From Brienomyrus brachyistius (taxonomy: Eukaryota; Chordata; Actinopteri; Osteoglossiformes; Mormyridae): a DNA stretch of 64,000 bases. The stretch covers positions 62,001 through 126,000 of the forward strand of contig NW_026042438.1 in NCBI RefSeq assembly GCF_023856365.1. The letters run 5' to 3'. A model generated the notes under the pieces. The model did no database searches and had not been told where the DNA came from. It worked only from the letters and a program-made list of their open reading frames with translations. Positions 52,201 to 60,832 of this stretch are shown here, piece after piece (position 1 is the stretch's first letter; every line of letters begins with the position of its first letter). Position numbers and translations under genes: made by a program.

Positions 52201-53091
52201 ACAAACCAGCAGCACCCTGACAAACCAGCAGCACCCTGACAAACCAGCAGCAGCCTGACAAACCAGCAGCAGCCTGACAAACCAGCAGCAGCCTGACAAA
52301 CCAGCAGCAGCCTGACAAACCAGCAGCAGCCTGACAAACCAGCAGCAGCCTGACAAACCAGCAGCAGCCTGACAAACCAGCAGCAGCCTGACAAACCAGC
52401 AGCAGCCTGACAAACCAGCAGCAGCCTGACAAACCAGCAGCAGCCTGACAAACCAGCAGCAGCCTGACAAACCAGCAGCACCCTGACAAACCAGCAGCAC
52501 CCTGACAAAGCAGCAGCACCCTGACAAACCAGCAGCAGCCTGACAAACCAGCAGCAGCCTGACAAACCAGCAGCAGCCTGACAAACCAGCAGCAGCCTGA
52601 CAAACCAGCAGCAGCCTGACAAACCAGCAGCAGCCTGACAAACCAGCAGCAGCCTGACAAACCAGCAGCAGCCTGACAAACCAGCAGCAGCCTGACAAAC
52701 CAGCAGCAGCCTGACAAACCAGCAGCAGCCTGACAAACCAGCAGCAGCCTGACAAACCAGCAGCAGCCTGACAAACCAGCAGCAGCCTGACAAACCAGCA
52801 GCAGCCTGACCCTGACAAACCAGCAGCAGCCTGACCCTGACAAACCAGCAGCAGCCTGACCCTGACAAACCAGCAGCCTGACCCTGACAAACCAGCAGCC
52901 TGACCCTGACAAACCAGCAGCCTGACCCTGACAAACCAGCAGCCTGACCCTGACAAACCAGCAGCCTGACAAACCAGCAGCCTGACAAACCAGCAGCCTG
53001 ACAAACCAGCACCCTGACAAACCACCAGCCTGACAAACCACCAGCCTGACAAACCAGCACCCTGACAAAGCAGCACCCTGACCCTGACCTG

Positions 53092-54013
53092 ATGTGTGTC
53101 TTACATATAAGGTTCAGAATTACCTGTTTTAGTTTCCATTCATACCTTTATGAATTAAGATTTTCTGAGTGGAAATGTTAAAATCATATAACAATATTTT
53201 AACAGTGGAATGAATGCATAAGCAATTAAGGAACTGTTAGTTAAATCCACATGAAGCAACATAACGTCTTTAGTAGTAAAATGTGATGTATCTAGGAGTG
53301 ACAATATGTTTCCAAACATTTGTATGTGCTGTGGTTTGCTGACACTAAATAATGTTAGGGGAAACAAAAAAACGACCTATTGACAGTTACAGGGTAGTGT
53401 GATTCTTGTAATAAACTTAGTTTTACCAAAGTCCTGTGTTAGTATTCAGTACAACATACACTGCATACATCCATCTTGCTTTCAGTGAGGGAAGATTTTT
53501 CTTTAAAAAAAAAAAAAAAATTTGTTCCTTGGTAAAGTTGGTTTGTCTCACAGGTACCGAATTTGTATAATTAAAATAAGATAAGATATTGACATAATAT
53601 ATTTTTGGTTTTATAAACAACTGACAGGAAAAACAAAAACCTGAGATATTACCATATCCAGTGGTAAACAATAATCAGTCCCAAAAGGGCTTTCCTATAT
53701 TTTGCATTTGTGTCAAACGTCCACATTATCAGAAGTACTCAGGAGTCCAGACGGTCTCCAGCAGCACTGGCATACAGCTCTCAGCTCACAGACGCCACCT
53801 GGCGAGGTGAACATGGCAGAACCCTGTCTGTGCTGGAGCCGGACTGCCCGTGGCATCAGCCTAGAACCTGCTCTGCTGATGCTTGCCGCTGGTTCCGGGG
53901 ATCGGAATGAGCATCTCGTCAGGAAGCCTCAGCTCTGTCCGTTTGTCTTGGGAAGCGGGGTGGAGGCGGGGGCGGGGCGGGGGGCGTATGGCATGGCACC
54001 AATCCGCGTCGCC
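53092..54013 (-). other. Probable itsn2 3' untranslated/downstream region
   Basis: This lies between the itsn2 stop and the array, downstream on the itsn2 strand. It is AT-rich with a poly-A run at about 53505-53520 and no conserved frame. I found no canonical AATAAA or ATTAAA on the minus strand here, so the polyadenylation site is undetermined and may be non-canonical or lie inside the array. Confidence 0.5.
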
Positions 54014-54171
54014 TCATTTGAGAGATTTTTGGTCGAACAGCTGCAGGTCCAGGCGCACCCACACCTCGCCTGTCGGCACCTCGTGCAGCAGCAGGCGCCT
54101 TGTCGCTGCTCCCTTGTTTTCCAGCTCCTTCTTGATGGTGGCCACAGGAACTTCAGTGCGGCCCAGGAAGT
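54014..54171 (-). CDS. itsn2: itsn2 last coding exon
   Basis: 158 bp from the acceptor TTGTTAG. It reads [20 protein letters not shown] and then [20 protein letters not shown], ending QKSLK and TGA (54014-54016). This completes the C2 domain. Confidence 0.9.
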
Positions 54172-57009
54172 CTAACAATGATACAAGCAGCCATGATGAA
54201 AGCGGCCACCATCAAACGCTAGTAATAGAACACAGGCCATTGTGGCACAATGAAAGAAATTAAGCAATAGGGGGGGGAAAGAAATAAACGGTCAAACACA
54301 AAAGAAATTATCTAGTAGAAGGGTTGCAGTGAGACTGCAGAATATACCAGGGCATAAAGTAGAGAACGTAGTTCATCTGTATGTGTTCTTGGGCTGTAGG
54401 AGTAACCCGTACAAATACAAAGAGAATGTTCAAACTCACACACACAGAACCAGGGGGAGGATATGGAACCAGAACCCTGAAGCATGAAACCACAGTGATA
54501 CCCCATGGAGAAACTTAAAATGACGTGTAATAAATAAATAAATTAAAAATAAATTAAAAGTTAAATTAAAAAAAAAAAAAAACAAGACGAAACTTCAAAT
54601 ATGACACCCAAATTTTTCTAAGGGAAATTTAACATCAGCACATTTAACATCAGAACTGTTCCCAAGACGAATTTCAGGAAGTGTCAACGTGTAAAAAGAG
54701 GAGAAATAAACATCTGAAGAAAGGACTAACCATCGGGAGAGAACTGGTCCCTCTTGAAGATGGTGACACATAGAACATCCTGGTACAGGTCCTTAATGAA
54801 GAACTGACAGTTGAAGTTCCACTTGGGGTTGATTGTGTCATTTATTGTCCGGGAGGTGAAACACTGTGCCCCCATGGTCACCTCGCAATATGGATTACTC
54901 TTTCCTGGAGGGTGTAGGCCATCAAAAAAAACCATTAAACCCAACCATCAAGCCATACATGAGGTACAAGGCATTAGGGGGTTAGCGGCTGGAGTTTCGG
55001 GAGATAGGACTTGACCTTTGACCCTCACCATTGGGCTTGCAGGGCTTGAGCTCTGTGGCCTCCAAAATAGTGACCAGCAGGCGGCCAATGCCACTGGTTT
55101 TCAGGGAACGAGCTGGAAATGCATACAGCAAGTGATGCATGAGTCGAAAGACCAAGGAACAATAAATAAGATTCATAATAAAGAAGTTAAGATGCAAGGA
55201 ACTCCCAAGGAATTGGCAGAAATAAGATACAGCAACTGGAAAAAAAAACTGTAGTTAATGGGGCACTGCAGTCTATGATAGGGTTATCAAGGGTTCAGTA
55301 ATGAAGGTCTGCATAAATAGACTGTACAGCAACCAAAAGGGAAAGTAGTAGGTTCTTAAACTGCAACGGATGTGTTCACTGGAAGGACAGGCTGTGTAAA
55401 AGAGGGAAACTCAAATTCAGGAAAAACCAGTGCTCAGCTACAAACTCAGACCAAGATTTTGTTTTTACAAACCAGTTGAGTAGCCTTTGACTGACTCTCT
55501 ATGCTCAACTGGTTGGAAGAAACAAATTCTTGCTCATGGGGTTTGTAGGTTCTGGCTGTGAAACGTCCAACATGGACTAAAACATGGGGTCAGGGTTCTG
55601 AAACACTGAATAGGGTAATGAATATATACTGGTGACTTAGAGGATTTTATATTACAGATACATAAATATACACACACACACATACATATAACTAAATTAA
55701 ATAGGAAAAGGACAAGCAATTTTGTAGACAGATGAATAAAACCATTACATAATCAAACTGGACTGAAGGGTTATGCTAAGACACTGAAAAGGATTAAATG
55801 CAAATAAAATAGTTCACCTTGGTAAGCTTTCTCTCGCTTCTTCTTCTCAGTCTCTATGAAATGTTCTGAAGCAGCTTTGATTTTCTGCGCCCAGGCAGTC
55901 CTGATTGATTAAATAAGAAGAAACACCTGATTTGTTACCAGAACAGGACACCGAGGGAGCCTCCTTGTGGACTGAAGCCACAGCTTCCTTGTTCAATTCT
56001 CCTTAGTCTCTTCTCTAACTCCCTTCCTTCCCCACTCATTGATGTTCTCTGTCCTGAGAGTATAAACACGGTCGATGTGGGAGATGTGGAAGATTGGCTC
56101 ATCGCTAGACGGATCGGAGGGCATCTTCACCAGAACTTCATTTAGAAACACGGGCTGGTTGGATAGAAGACCAAAATCGGGTCATAGACTCGCATTAAAT
56201 TGGAAGTACACACAGTAGAGAAAGCCCGTAAAAATGGGCTAAACATACAACTAAGGAAATGGCACCTCTTTCTAGAAAGTTCTACTCCGAATTGTATGGA
56301 TATGAAAAGTTCATTTAAAACGCAATGTATGATTTTGTGCCGTAAATGTAACTGTCTGGTATTGCTAGCCCCCTCCATTACTCCCCAGCATGAAAAAGAG
56401 TCTCACGTTCTTGTACATCTTGAACTGCATGTTGCACTTGGGACTGAAGAGCTTATCCGTCCCTGATGAGGTGAACTGCTTCACTGCTTGGGTGAGCAGC
56501 AGGAAGTCATTGAAGAGGAAGGTGTATAACTCCTTGTTGCTCTTAGTTTTATAGACCTTGCCGCTGTGTAGCAGCTTTCGGGGACCCAGGCAGTTGGTCA
56601 AGGAGTTGAATATCAAGTTCTGTAGGGAAATGGAACAATTGGAAGTGTCCAGTAAACTGTAGGAAAGCTGCAAAAATCCAGACCCTAACTTGTAGTAGGA
56701 TTAACTCTGTAGACGACTTTGTTAGAGGCTGTGCATGTAAACAAACATTTGTTAAGAACTTCAGGAGGGAATATTGTAGATTATATAAAACCCAGGCTAT
56801 AGACAAGAGCTTCGTGATATAGTTGCATTAGATGTGCTCACCTCAGTGATGCCTTCACACTGGACATGGCTCTGAATCCACTCTAACCTGTCGGAGTTCT
56901 CCTTCTCCCGGACCCCCTCGTTGACCTGCAGACAGAGCTCCTCGGCCCTGTCCAGAGCCTCCCGCAAGTGTCCATGGTCCAAGTGATTCTCTGGAGTGTT
57001 CTCGAGAAT
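54014..57009 (-). CDS. itsn2: Intersectin-2, C-terminal seven coding exons (partial)
   Basis: Intersectin-2 is a multidomain endocytic scaffold (EH, SH3) whose long form ends in DH-PH-C2 and activates Cdc42 at clathrin-coated pits. Seven exons with GT-AG borders read on the minus strand: 57009-56842 (end of DH and linker), 56619-56407 and 56154-56036 (PH), 55900-55818 (last PH helix), 55112-55029, 54904-54731 and 54171-54014 (C2). Phases agree at all junctions. Diagnostic strings are [75 protein letters not shown] and [15 protein letters not shown]. The C-terminus [16 protein letters not shown] is like ITSN2; ITSN1 stops soon after LQLFD. The 5' exons lie beyond 64 kb, because a provirus fills the intron upstream of 57009. 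Whether this is the a or b paralogue cannot be told. Confidence 0.93.
54731..54904 (-). CDS. itsn2: itsn2 exon: C2 core
   Basis: 174 bp after CACCCTCCAG, with [32 protein letters not shown] and RDQFSPD. The aspartates of NPYCE and RDQFSPDD loops fit a C2 membrane-binding domain. The donor is GATG|GTTAGT. Confidence 0.9.
55029..55112 (-). CDS. itsn2: itsn2 exon: start of C2 domain
   Basis: 84 bp after [30 protein letters not shown] is the linker and first C2 strand. The donor is CAATG|GTGAGG. Confidence 0.9.
55818..55900 (-). CDS. itsn2: itsn2 exon: C-terminal PH helix
   Basis: 83 bp, reading [20 protein letters not shown] and then KREKAYQ. Joined to the previous exon it gives N-E-T-A-W, one residue shorter than the N-E-R-T-A-W I recall for vertebrate intersectins. 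Confidence 0.88.
56036..56154 (-). CDS. itsn2: itsn2 exon: second half of PH domain
   Basis: 119 bp. It starts after ATCCAACCAG with [20 protein letters not shown] and continues through [19 protein letters not shown]. The last two bases (GA) form a split codon with the next exon. Confidence 0.88.
56407..56619 (-). CDS. itsn2: itsn2 exon: first half of PH domain
   Basis: 213 bp, 71 codons. It starts after TTTCCCTACAG with [38 protein letters not shown] is the PH beta-sheet core. The donor is AAC|GTGAGA. Confidence 0.9.
56842..57009 (-). CDS. itsn2: itsn2 exon: end of DH domain and DH-PH linker
   Basis: 168 bp, 56 codons, phase 0 at its 3' end. It starts after CTGCTCCCCAG with ILENTPENH and ends CEGITE before GTGAGC. 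It carries the last DH helix ([20 protein letters not shown]). Confidence 0.9.
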
Positions 57010-57128
57010 CTGGGGAGCAGGAGATTTGGAAATAGGTCTGGGACCTGCCTAAGAATGAACTCTGTCTTTGGACAAGGACTGTGGAGTTCAGGGTAGAGTG
57101 AAGTTACTGGCGGTTTGATGTTAATCAG

Positions 57129-57154
57129 ATCCATCCATCCATCCATCCATCCAT
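57129..57154 (+). repeat. (ATCC)n microsatellite
   Basis: About six tandem ATCC repeats in the itsn2 intron between the exon starting at 57009 and the provirus. Confidence 0.9.
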
Positions 57155-57299
57155 AAATAAACTGGTGCAGCACGTTTTGTAACAGTTGACATCCAACATT
57201 TCACAATACCCATACTCACTGTTAGGTTGAAGAAACAGTTGTTAATCATTTCTGTATGATCAGCAATGAGTGTAAATATATATGTATACGTTATTTCTT

Positions 57300-57558
57300 A
57301 TCTTCTAGCCACATACTCTTAGCTATTGTACTCTAAGTAGGTGGTTAACAGCTGCCTACTTAGATAAGAATCTCACTTCCCTCTCTTGCGCCCCCCATTG
57401 ACTATAAATAAAGAAGCCAAGGGGAACCACCCTTTGTAACACATTCTGCTGTAGTTTGCATTGCAGAGAGTGTGGGTACCCTTGCAAGTAAAACTGTAAC
57501 CTGTGTGTGTCTCGTAAATGTGGAGTTGGGGTGGAAACGCCGGGCGCTTTCCCCAACA
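57300..57558 (+). promoter_or_regulatory. 5' LTR, promoter and R/U5 portion
   Basis: TATAAATA at 57403-57410 overlaps AATAAA at 57407-57412, so promoter and polyadenylation signals share bases. Upstream, CTAAGTAGG (57333-57341) and CCTACTTAG (57355-57363) form a perfect 9-bp inverted repeat, a possible enhancer site. The right edge is placed at the CA of CCCCAACA (57558), seven bases before the primer site; an edge at 57563 with an altered terminal CA is also possible. The left TG is not identified. Confidence 0.6.
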
Positions 57559-57565
57559 TAGAATT

Positions 57566-57582
57566 TGGTCCTTCGAGCCGGA
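57566..57582 (+). promoter_or_regulatory. Retroviral primer-binding site for tRNA-Tyr
   Basis: TGGTCCTTCGAGCCGGA is the exact complement of the 3' end of vertebrate tRNA-Tyr (TCCGGCTCGAAGGA plus CCA) over 17 bases. Matching stops at base 18. The match to tRNA-Tyr is from memory of its 3' sequence. Confidence 0.8.
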
Positions 57583-57773
57583 TCCGAGGAACCCCGAAGA
57601 CGTCTCCAGTACGCCGAGAGAAGCGACACCGAAGTCTGTCGACAGCCACTCGAAGTCGGGTGCAAGAAAGACCTGTGATGTGAATTCGTCATCAGGCCGG
57701 TGGTTAGAACTGCGCTCGACGTCTGGTGATGTCTGAAGGACCTCGGTGACGGATCAGAGAGCACACTATACAG

Positions 57774-57845
57774 GTGAGAGATACGGCACCTAAGTGAGTA
57801 GGTGGCCAAGTGAGAGATACGGCACCTAAATAAGTAGGTGGCCAA
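57774..57845 (+). repeat. Leader tandem duplication (2 x 36 bp) containing the splice donor
   Basis: Two adjacent 36-bp copies differ at two positions. Copy 1 begins at CAG|GTGAGA, a near-perfect 5' splice site likely to be the env donor; copy 2 begins AAG|TGAGAG-like (AAGTGAGAG), a weaker donor. Both contain GATACGGCACCTAA and GTAGGTGGCCAA. Confidence 0.8.
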
Positions 57846-58149
57846 GACATGCATGTGGTTGAGGTTAGCCGAAATTAACCGGGAGAGAAAGTAGGCGTTG
57901 TTGGAAATATATATATTGATGTATGTGGATGTGTTTTTATAGGTTTTAGATTAACCTACACGATCCACCCTAAAAGCAACAACATACTGGTGACTGAAGG
58001 ATCAAGGACGGGTTTCATCCCTGAAAACTAACACCGCTGCTCTAATAGGGAGCAGTAGAAGGCCGTGTTAGTGTCCTCCTGAGGTCTCATGCCAGATACT
58101 TGCTTTTAGGATTTTTTATTTTTTGTAGTGTATCCATTAAAAGGTAACA

Positions 58150-59073
58150 ATGGGGAAGAATCAAAGTAAACAAATGGAACTAGAGGGAGATGAGAAGTTT
58201 ATGGAAGGATATAAGCCAGGATCAGGACAAATAAGTAGATGGAGGAAAAAACATGGGTTTGAAGGAAAACTCCACACTCCAGATATATATAAAAGCTCAC
58301 AGACTTTTGTATAAAAGCTAAACTTAAAACTGGAGATGTTACAGACTACCAATAAGAAAGAAGGTAAAGACAGAAAAAAAGAATATGTTTTTTCTGATGC
58401 ATGGTTGGAACAAAGTAAGTTAAGAGATGTACGTAGAAAACAGAGTATGCAACAATTACATGGAAGGATAGAGATAGTGTTTATGAGACGAGCAGATTAT
58501 GGCAGAATAGCGCAATGTAAACAAAAAGATGGAGAGGAACCTGAGGATTTTATGGATAGAATGAGAGTTGTATTTAGAGGAAACTCAGGGATCCCATTTG
58601 ATGAAGAGGCAGTAGGAGTGTACCAACAACAGCTAAAACGAGCTTTTGTCGCAGGCCTAAAGCCCGAATTGCGAAAATATCTTGACAAACATTGGGTACA
58701 TCAGAATACTGGTTCAGTCCAACAAGCACTAGAATATGCCCAACACGCGCAGAGAGCGCAGAAACAGGAAAAGACAGACACAATATTCAGCGCCTCAGAT
58801 GTAGTAGCGTTAGTGCAAATGAATCCTCCGGGGAGGGGAGGATTCAGAGGAAGGTCAAGAGGCCGAGGAAGGGGGAGAGGTGTTTTCAGAAACAATTACA
58901 GGAATTCGTCTCAGCAAGATAACATTTGCTGGACATGCAGGAAACCTGGACACTTAGCTAGGAATTGTAGAGTAGGGCCCCTCGGAGGCCCCTGTTACCG
59001 ACACCATCCGAGGCAAAACAGAGGTGATTTTAAGAAAGGAAACGGAGGTCACTTTACAAGACCTTTTAGATAA
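58150..59073 (+). pseudogene. gag: ERV gag, interrupted and internally shortened
   Basis: The frame starts ATG at 58150 with MGKNQSK, a myristoylation-type matrix start (Gly2, Ser6, Lys7). TAA at 58312-58314 (codon 55) interrupts it; the same frame then continues to TAA at 59071-59073. The second part has a major-homology-like region (QKDGEEPEDFMDRM), helices typical of the capsid C-terminal domain, a Gly/Arg-rich stretch (FRGRSRGRGRGRG) and one CCHC zinc finger CWTCRKPGHLARNC in nucleocapsid. The total is about 300 codons against roughly 500-600 expected, so most of matrix and the capsid N-terminal domain appear missing. Gag normally builds the virion shell; this copy cannot as read. Confidence 0.85.
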
Positions 59074-59701
59074 GGAAATAGATTTACAAGCAGTGTGTCA
59101 GTTATTAGCAGAAAGGCAGTGGGAAACCTTGCCAAGTCGGAAGTTAGTCATAAACGGCAAAGTATATGAATGTCTGTGTGACACTGGAGCATGTAGGACT
59201 GTCCTAACCTCCAGTCCTCCCGGAGTCACATATTCTTCATCAGTCATAAATATAAAAACGGCAGGAGGTCAGACAGACAGACATCAGTTAACAAACCCAG
59301 TTGCAGTAAAAGATAAGGAAACTGGACTTGAATGTCAAGCACAGGTGTTAATAAGCCCTTCTTGTCCTGTTAACTTGTTAGGTCGAGACCTTATGGTACA
59401 AATGGGCATTAGCGTGGTTGCCACAGCCACTGGCATGAAAGCAATCGTAAATGAGGAAGCTTATGTTGTGCAAGGAACCACAACACCACAATATTACTGG
59501 TCTCTGGACCTAGGGGGAACTGCACAGACACGAGAATTATTGCGGAAAACTAGAGAAAAGCAGTCCCCTAGACAGGCCCAGTTCATGCCTGACGATGCCT
59601 TACACGTCACTATGTGGTACAAAGACACCCTTGGACCAGATTATGTCTATGACAAAACGTTTCATGCCCTCCAAGACACTTGTATAATATATGTATGTTA
59701 A
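58976..59701 (+). pseudogene. pro: ERV protease (5' part of pol), broken 3' end
   Basis: This frame opens after TAG at 58973-58975, overlapping the end of gag, and reads to TAA at 59699-59701. The aspartic protease shows the catalytic CDTGA triplet region (about 59178-59192) and the flap/helix motif NLLGRDLM with VQMGI. Retroviral protease cuts Gag-Pol. The shift from the gag frame is +1 (equivalently -2), which is not a canonical -1 programmed shift, so either an indel or an assembly error separates them. After the protease the frame enters the segment described in the next entry. Confidence 0.85.
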
Positions 59702-59978
59702 CCCCACCACTGGGTTTTCAGCAGCCTCAGTCATTTTATCTAACAAGCAACAAGCTGTATTTAGAGAGAGAACACCACACGTATCTCTTTCAAAACCACC
59801 CCAGATGCAGTGGAGAGATGTAGAGATGTTCTTACGAGATTCTATGCACAGTTACAATGACTACCAACCCGTATCTGGCTCCTGTTGGAGCTATGATGAG
59901 AAACACAATGTGTGGCGGTTTCCTTTGGGATGGAGAGTTCAAACCACTCCCACCACACACTTAAAGGACCCAACCTGA
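59590..59978 (+). pseudogene. Protease-RT spacer with paired HxT/HxS motifs (2H-phosphoesterase-like?)
   Basis: Between protease and RT lies a segment with LHVTMWYK (His codon 59603-59605) and PHVSLSK (His codon 59778-59780), about 58 codons apart but in different frames because of a shift near 59690. A similar HVTLW...HVTL pair occurs, from memory, in pol of other fish ERVs. The H-hydrophobic-T/S-hydrophobic pair is the signature of 2H phosphoesterases, though the spacing is shorter than the roughly 80 residues of AKAP7-like members. Function unproven. TGA at 59976-59978 interrupts it again. Confidence 0.4.
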
Positions 59979-60831
59979 CAAATTTTTTCAACCCTGGAGG
60001 AGGGATCATGTCCAGATCTAGATCGCCTTCCAGAAGGGTTGTGGTCGTCCTCCCCCACTGATGTAGGGCTGGTAAAGGGATTCCCACCTTACAAAGTAAC
60101 TGTGAAATCAGAACACCGTCCGGCAATACCCATTAAAACCTGAAGCAGAGAAAGGTATAGCCCCTGTAGTGCAAGACATGTTAGCATCAGGAATATTGCG
60201 AGAGGCTCCTGAAGCCACTTGCAACACTCCTATCTTTCCAGTCCAGAAGGGACATACAGGGAAATGGCGCATGGTGCAGGATTTAAGACCTGTTAATAAC
60301 ATAGTGCAACATGCAGCACCAGACGTGCCTAACCCACACTTATTGCTCAACTCATTGACTCCTGATAAAAGCTACTTCTCAGTAGTGGATCTTAGTAATG
60401 CATTTTTCTCAGTACCATTGCACCCTGATTCTCAACATTTATTTGGATTTACCTATAAAGGGAAAAAATATACATATACTAGACTCCCTCAGGGATTTTC
60501 TGAAAGCCCACATGTATATACCATGGCCCTTAGATACTCTATGAGTACCTGTGAAATACCATCACATAGTCAGGTATTACTATACGTGGATGATATCTTA
60601 ATAGCAGCAGATTCAGAACAACATTGCAAAGAAACTACCCTAACTGTGCTTCAGCATTTATACAATACTGGACATAAAGCTTCTAAACAGAAGTTGCAGT
60701 ACTGCAAAAAGACAGTTGTCTATTTAGGGCATAACCTTTCACAAAAAGGTCGCTCGCTGCTAGAGATAAGGAAACAAGCTATACAGGAAGCACCTAAACC
60801 ACAGACTAAACAACAGATGCAATTATTGTAG
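59979..60831 (+). pseudogene. pol: ERV reverse transcriptase, frameshifted
   Basis: The N-terminal part (LPEGLWSSSPTDVGLVKG, EHRPAIP) is in one frame up to TGA at 60141-60143; from about 60137 the protein continues in the +1 frame, at a run of four A. It then shows KWRMVQDLRPVNNI, YFSVVDLSNAFFSVPLH, RLPQGFSESPHVY and the catalytic YVDDILIAAD (about 60580). TAG at 60829-60831 ends it where the family has a conserved LG.TGYC-type stretch, which is missing here. RT copies the viral RNA into DNA using the tRNA primer. All core catalytic motifs are visible but they are split across frames. Confidence 0.9.
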
Positions 60832-60832
60832 A

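Larger units (their letters stand above)
12747..53091. repeat. 40-kb CTGAC/CAG minisatellite array
   Basis: One uninterrupted tandem array of about 40.3 kb, all in one orientation. The basic unit is CTGACAAACCAGCAGCAGC (19 bp). Units vary by CAG number (16, 19, 22 bp), by an extra leading CTGACA or CTGACC (22, 25 bp), by AAAC versus AAAG, and by rare words (GACA, ACAAGCAG, CAC, CTCAG, CTGACT). Most lengths equal 1 modulo 3. At about 20 bp per unit there are roughly 2,000 units. The plus strand is very T-poor (mostly one or two T per unit) and has TGA in every unit, so it is closed in all frames. The minus strand (GCTGCTGCTGGTTTGTCAG) lacks stops in all frames except at rare variants. Copies of the same variant are clustered in blocks. 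No gene lies inside. Confidence 0.97.

Noticed and set aside
12722..53076. Very long minus-strand ORFs (up to about 6,400 codons) as giant Cys/Leu-rich repeat proteins
   Set aside because: All three frames are open at once because the repeat unit has no stop on that strand. Starts are non-ATG, frames cycle through one pattern, and there is no signal of frame-specific constraint.
12747..53091. A polyglutamine (CAG) coding repeat on the plus strand
   Set aside because: Every unit contains TGA within CCTGAC, and unit lengths of 1 modulo 3 place stops in all three plus frames.
12747..53091. A CRISPR-like array
   Set aside because: There are no unique spacers; variable parts are only CAG number and CTGACN additions, and the context is a vertebrate genome.
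12747..53091. Centromeric or telomeric satellite
   Set aside because: The unit is not TTAGGG-like, is shorter than usual centromeric units, and unique gene sequence (itsn2) begins within 1 kb.
53702..54263. Plus-strand ORFs opposite the itsn2 last exon
   Set aside because: They are shadows of the conserved minus-strand C2 exon and its flank.
58975..59073. A programmed -1 ribosomal frameshift between gag and protease at GGGCCCC
   Set aside because: The protease frame is +1 (or -2) from gag, not -1. The -1 frame closes at TGA 59025-59027.
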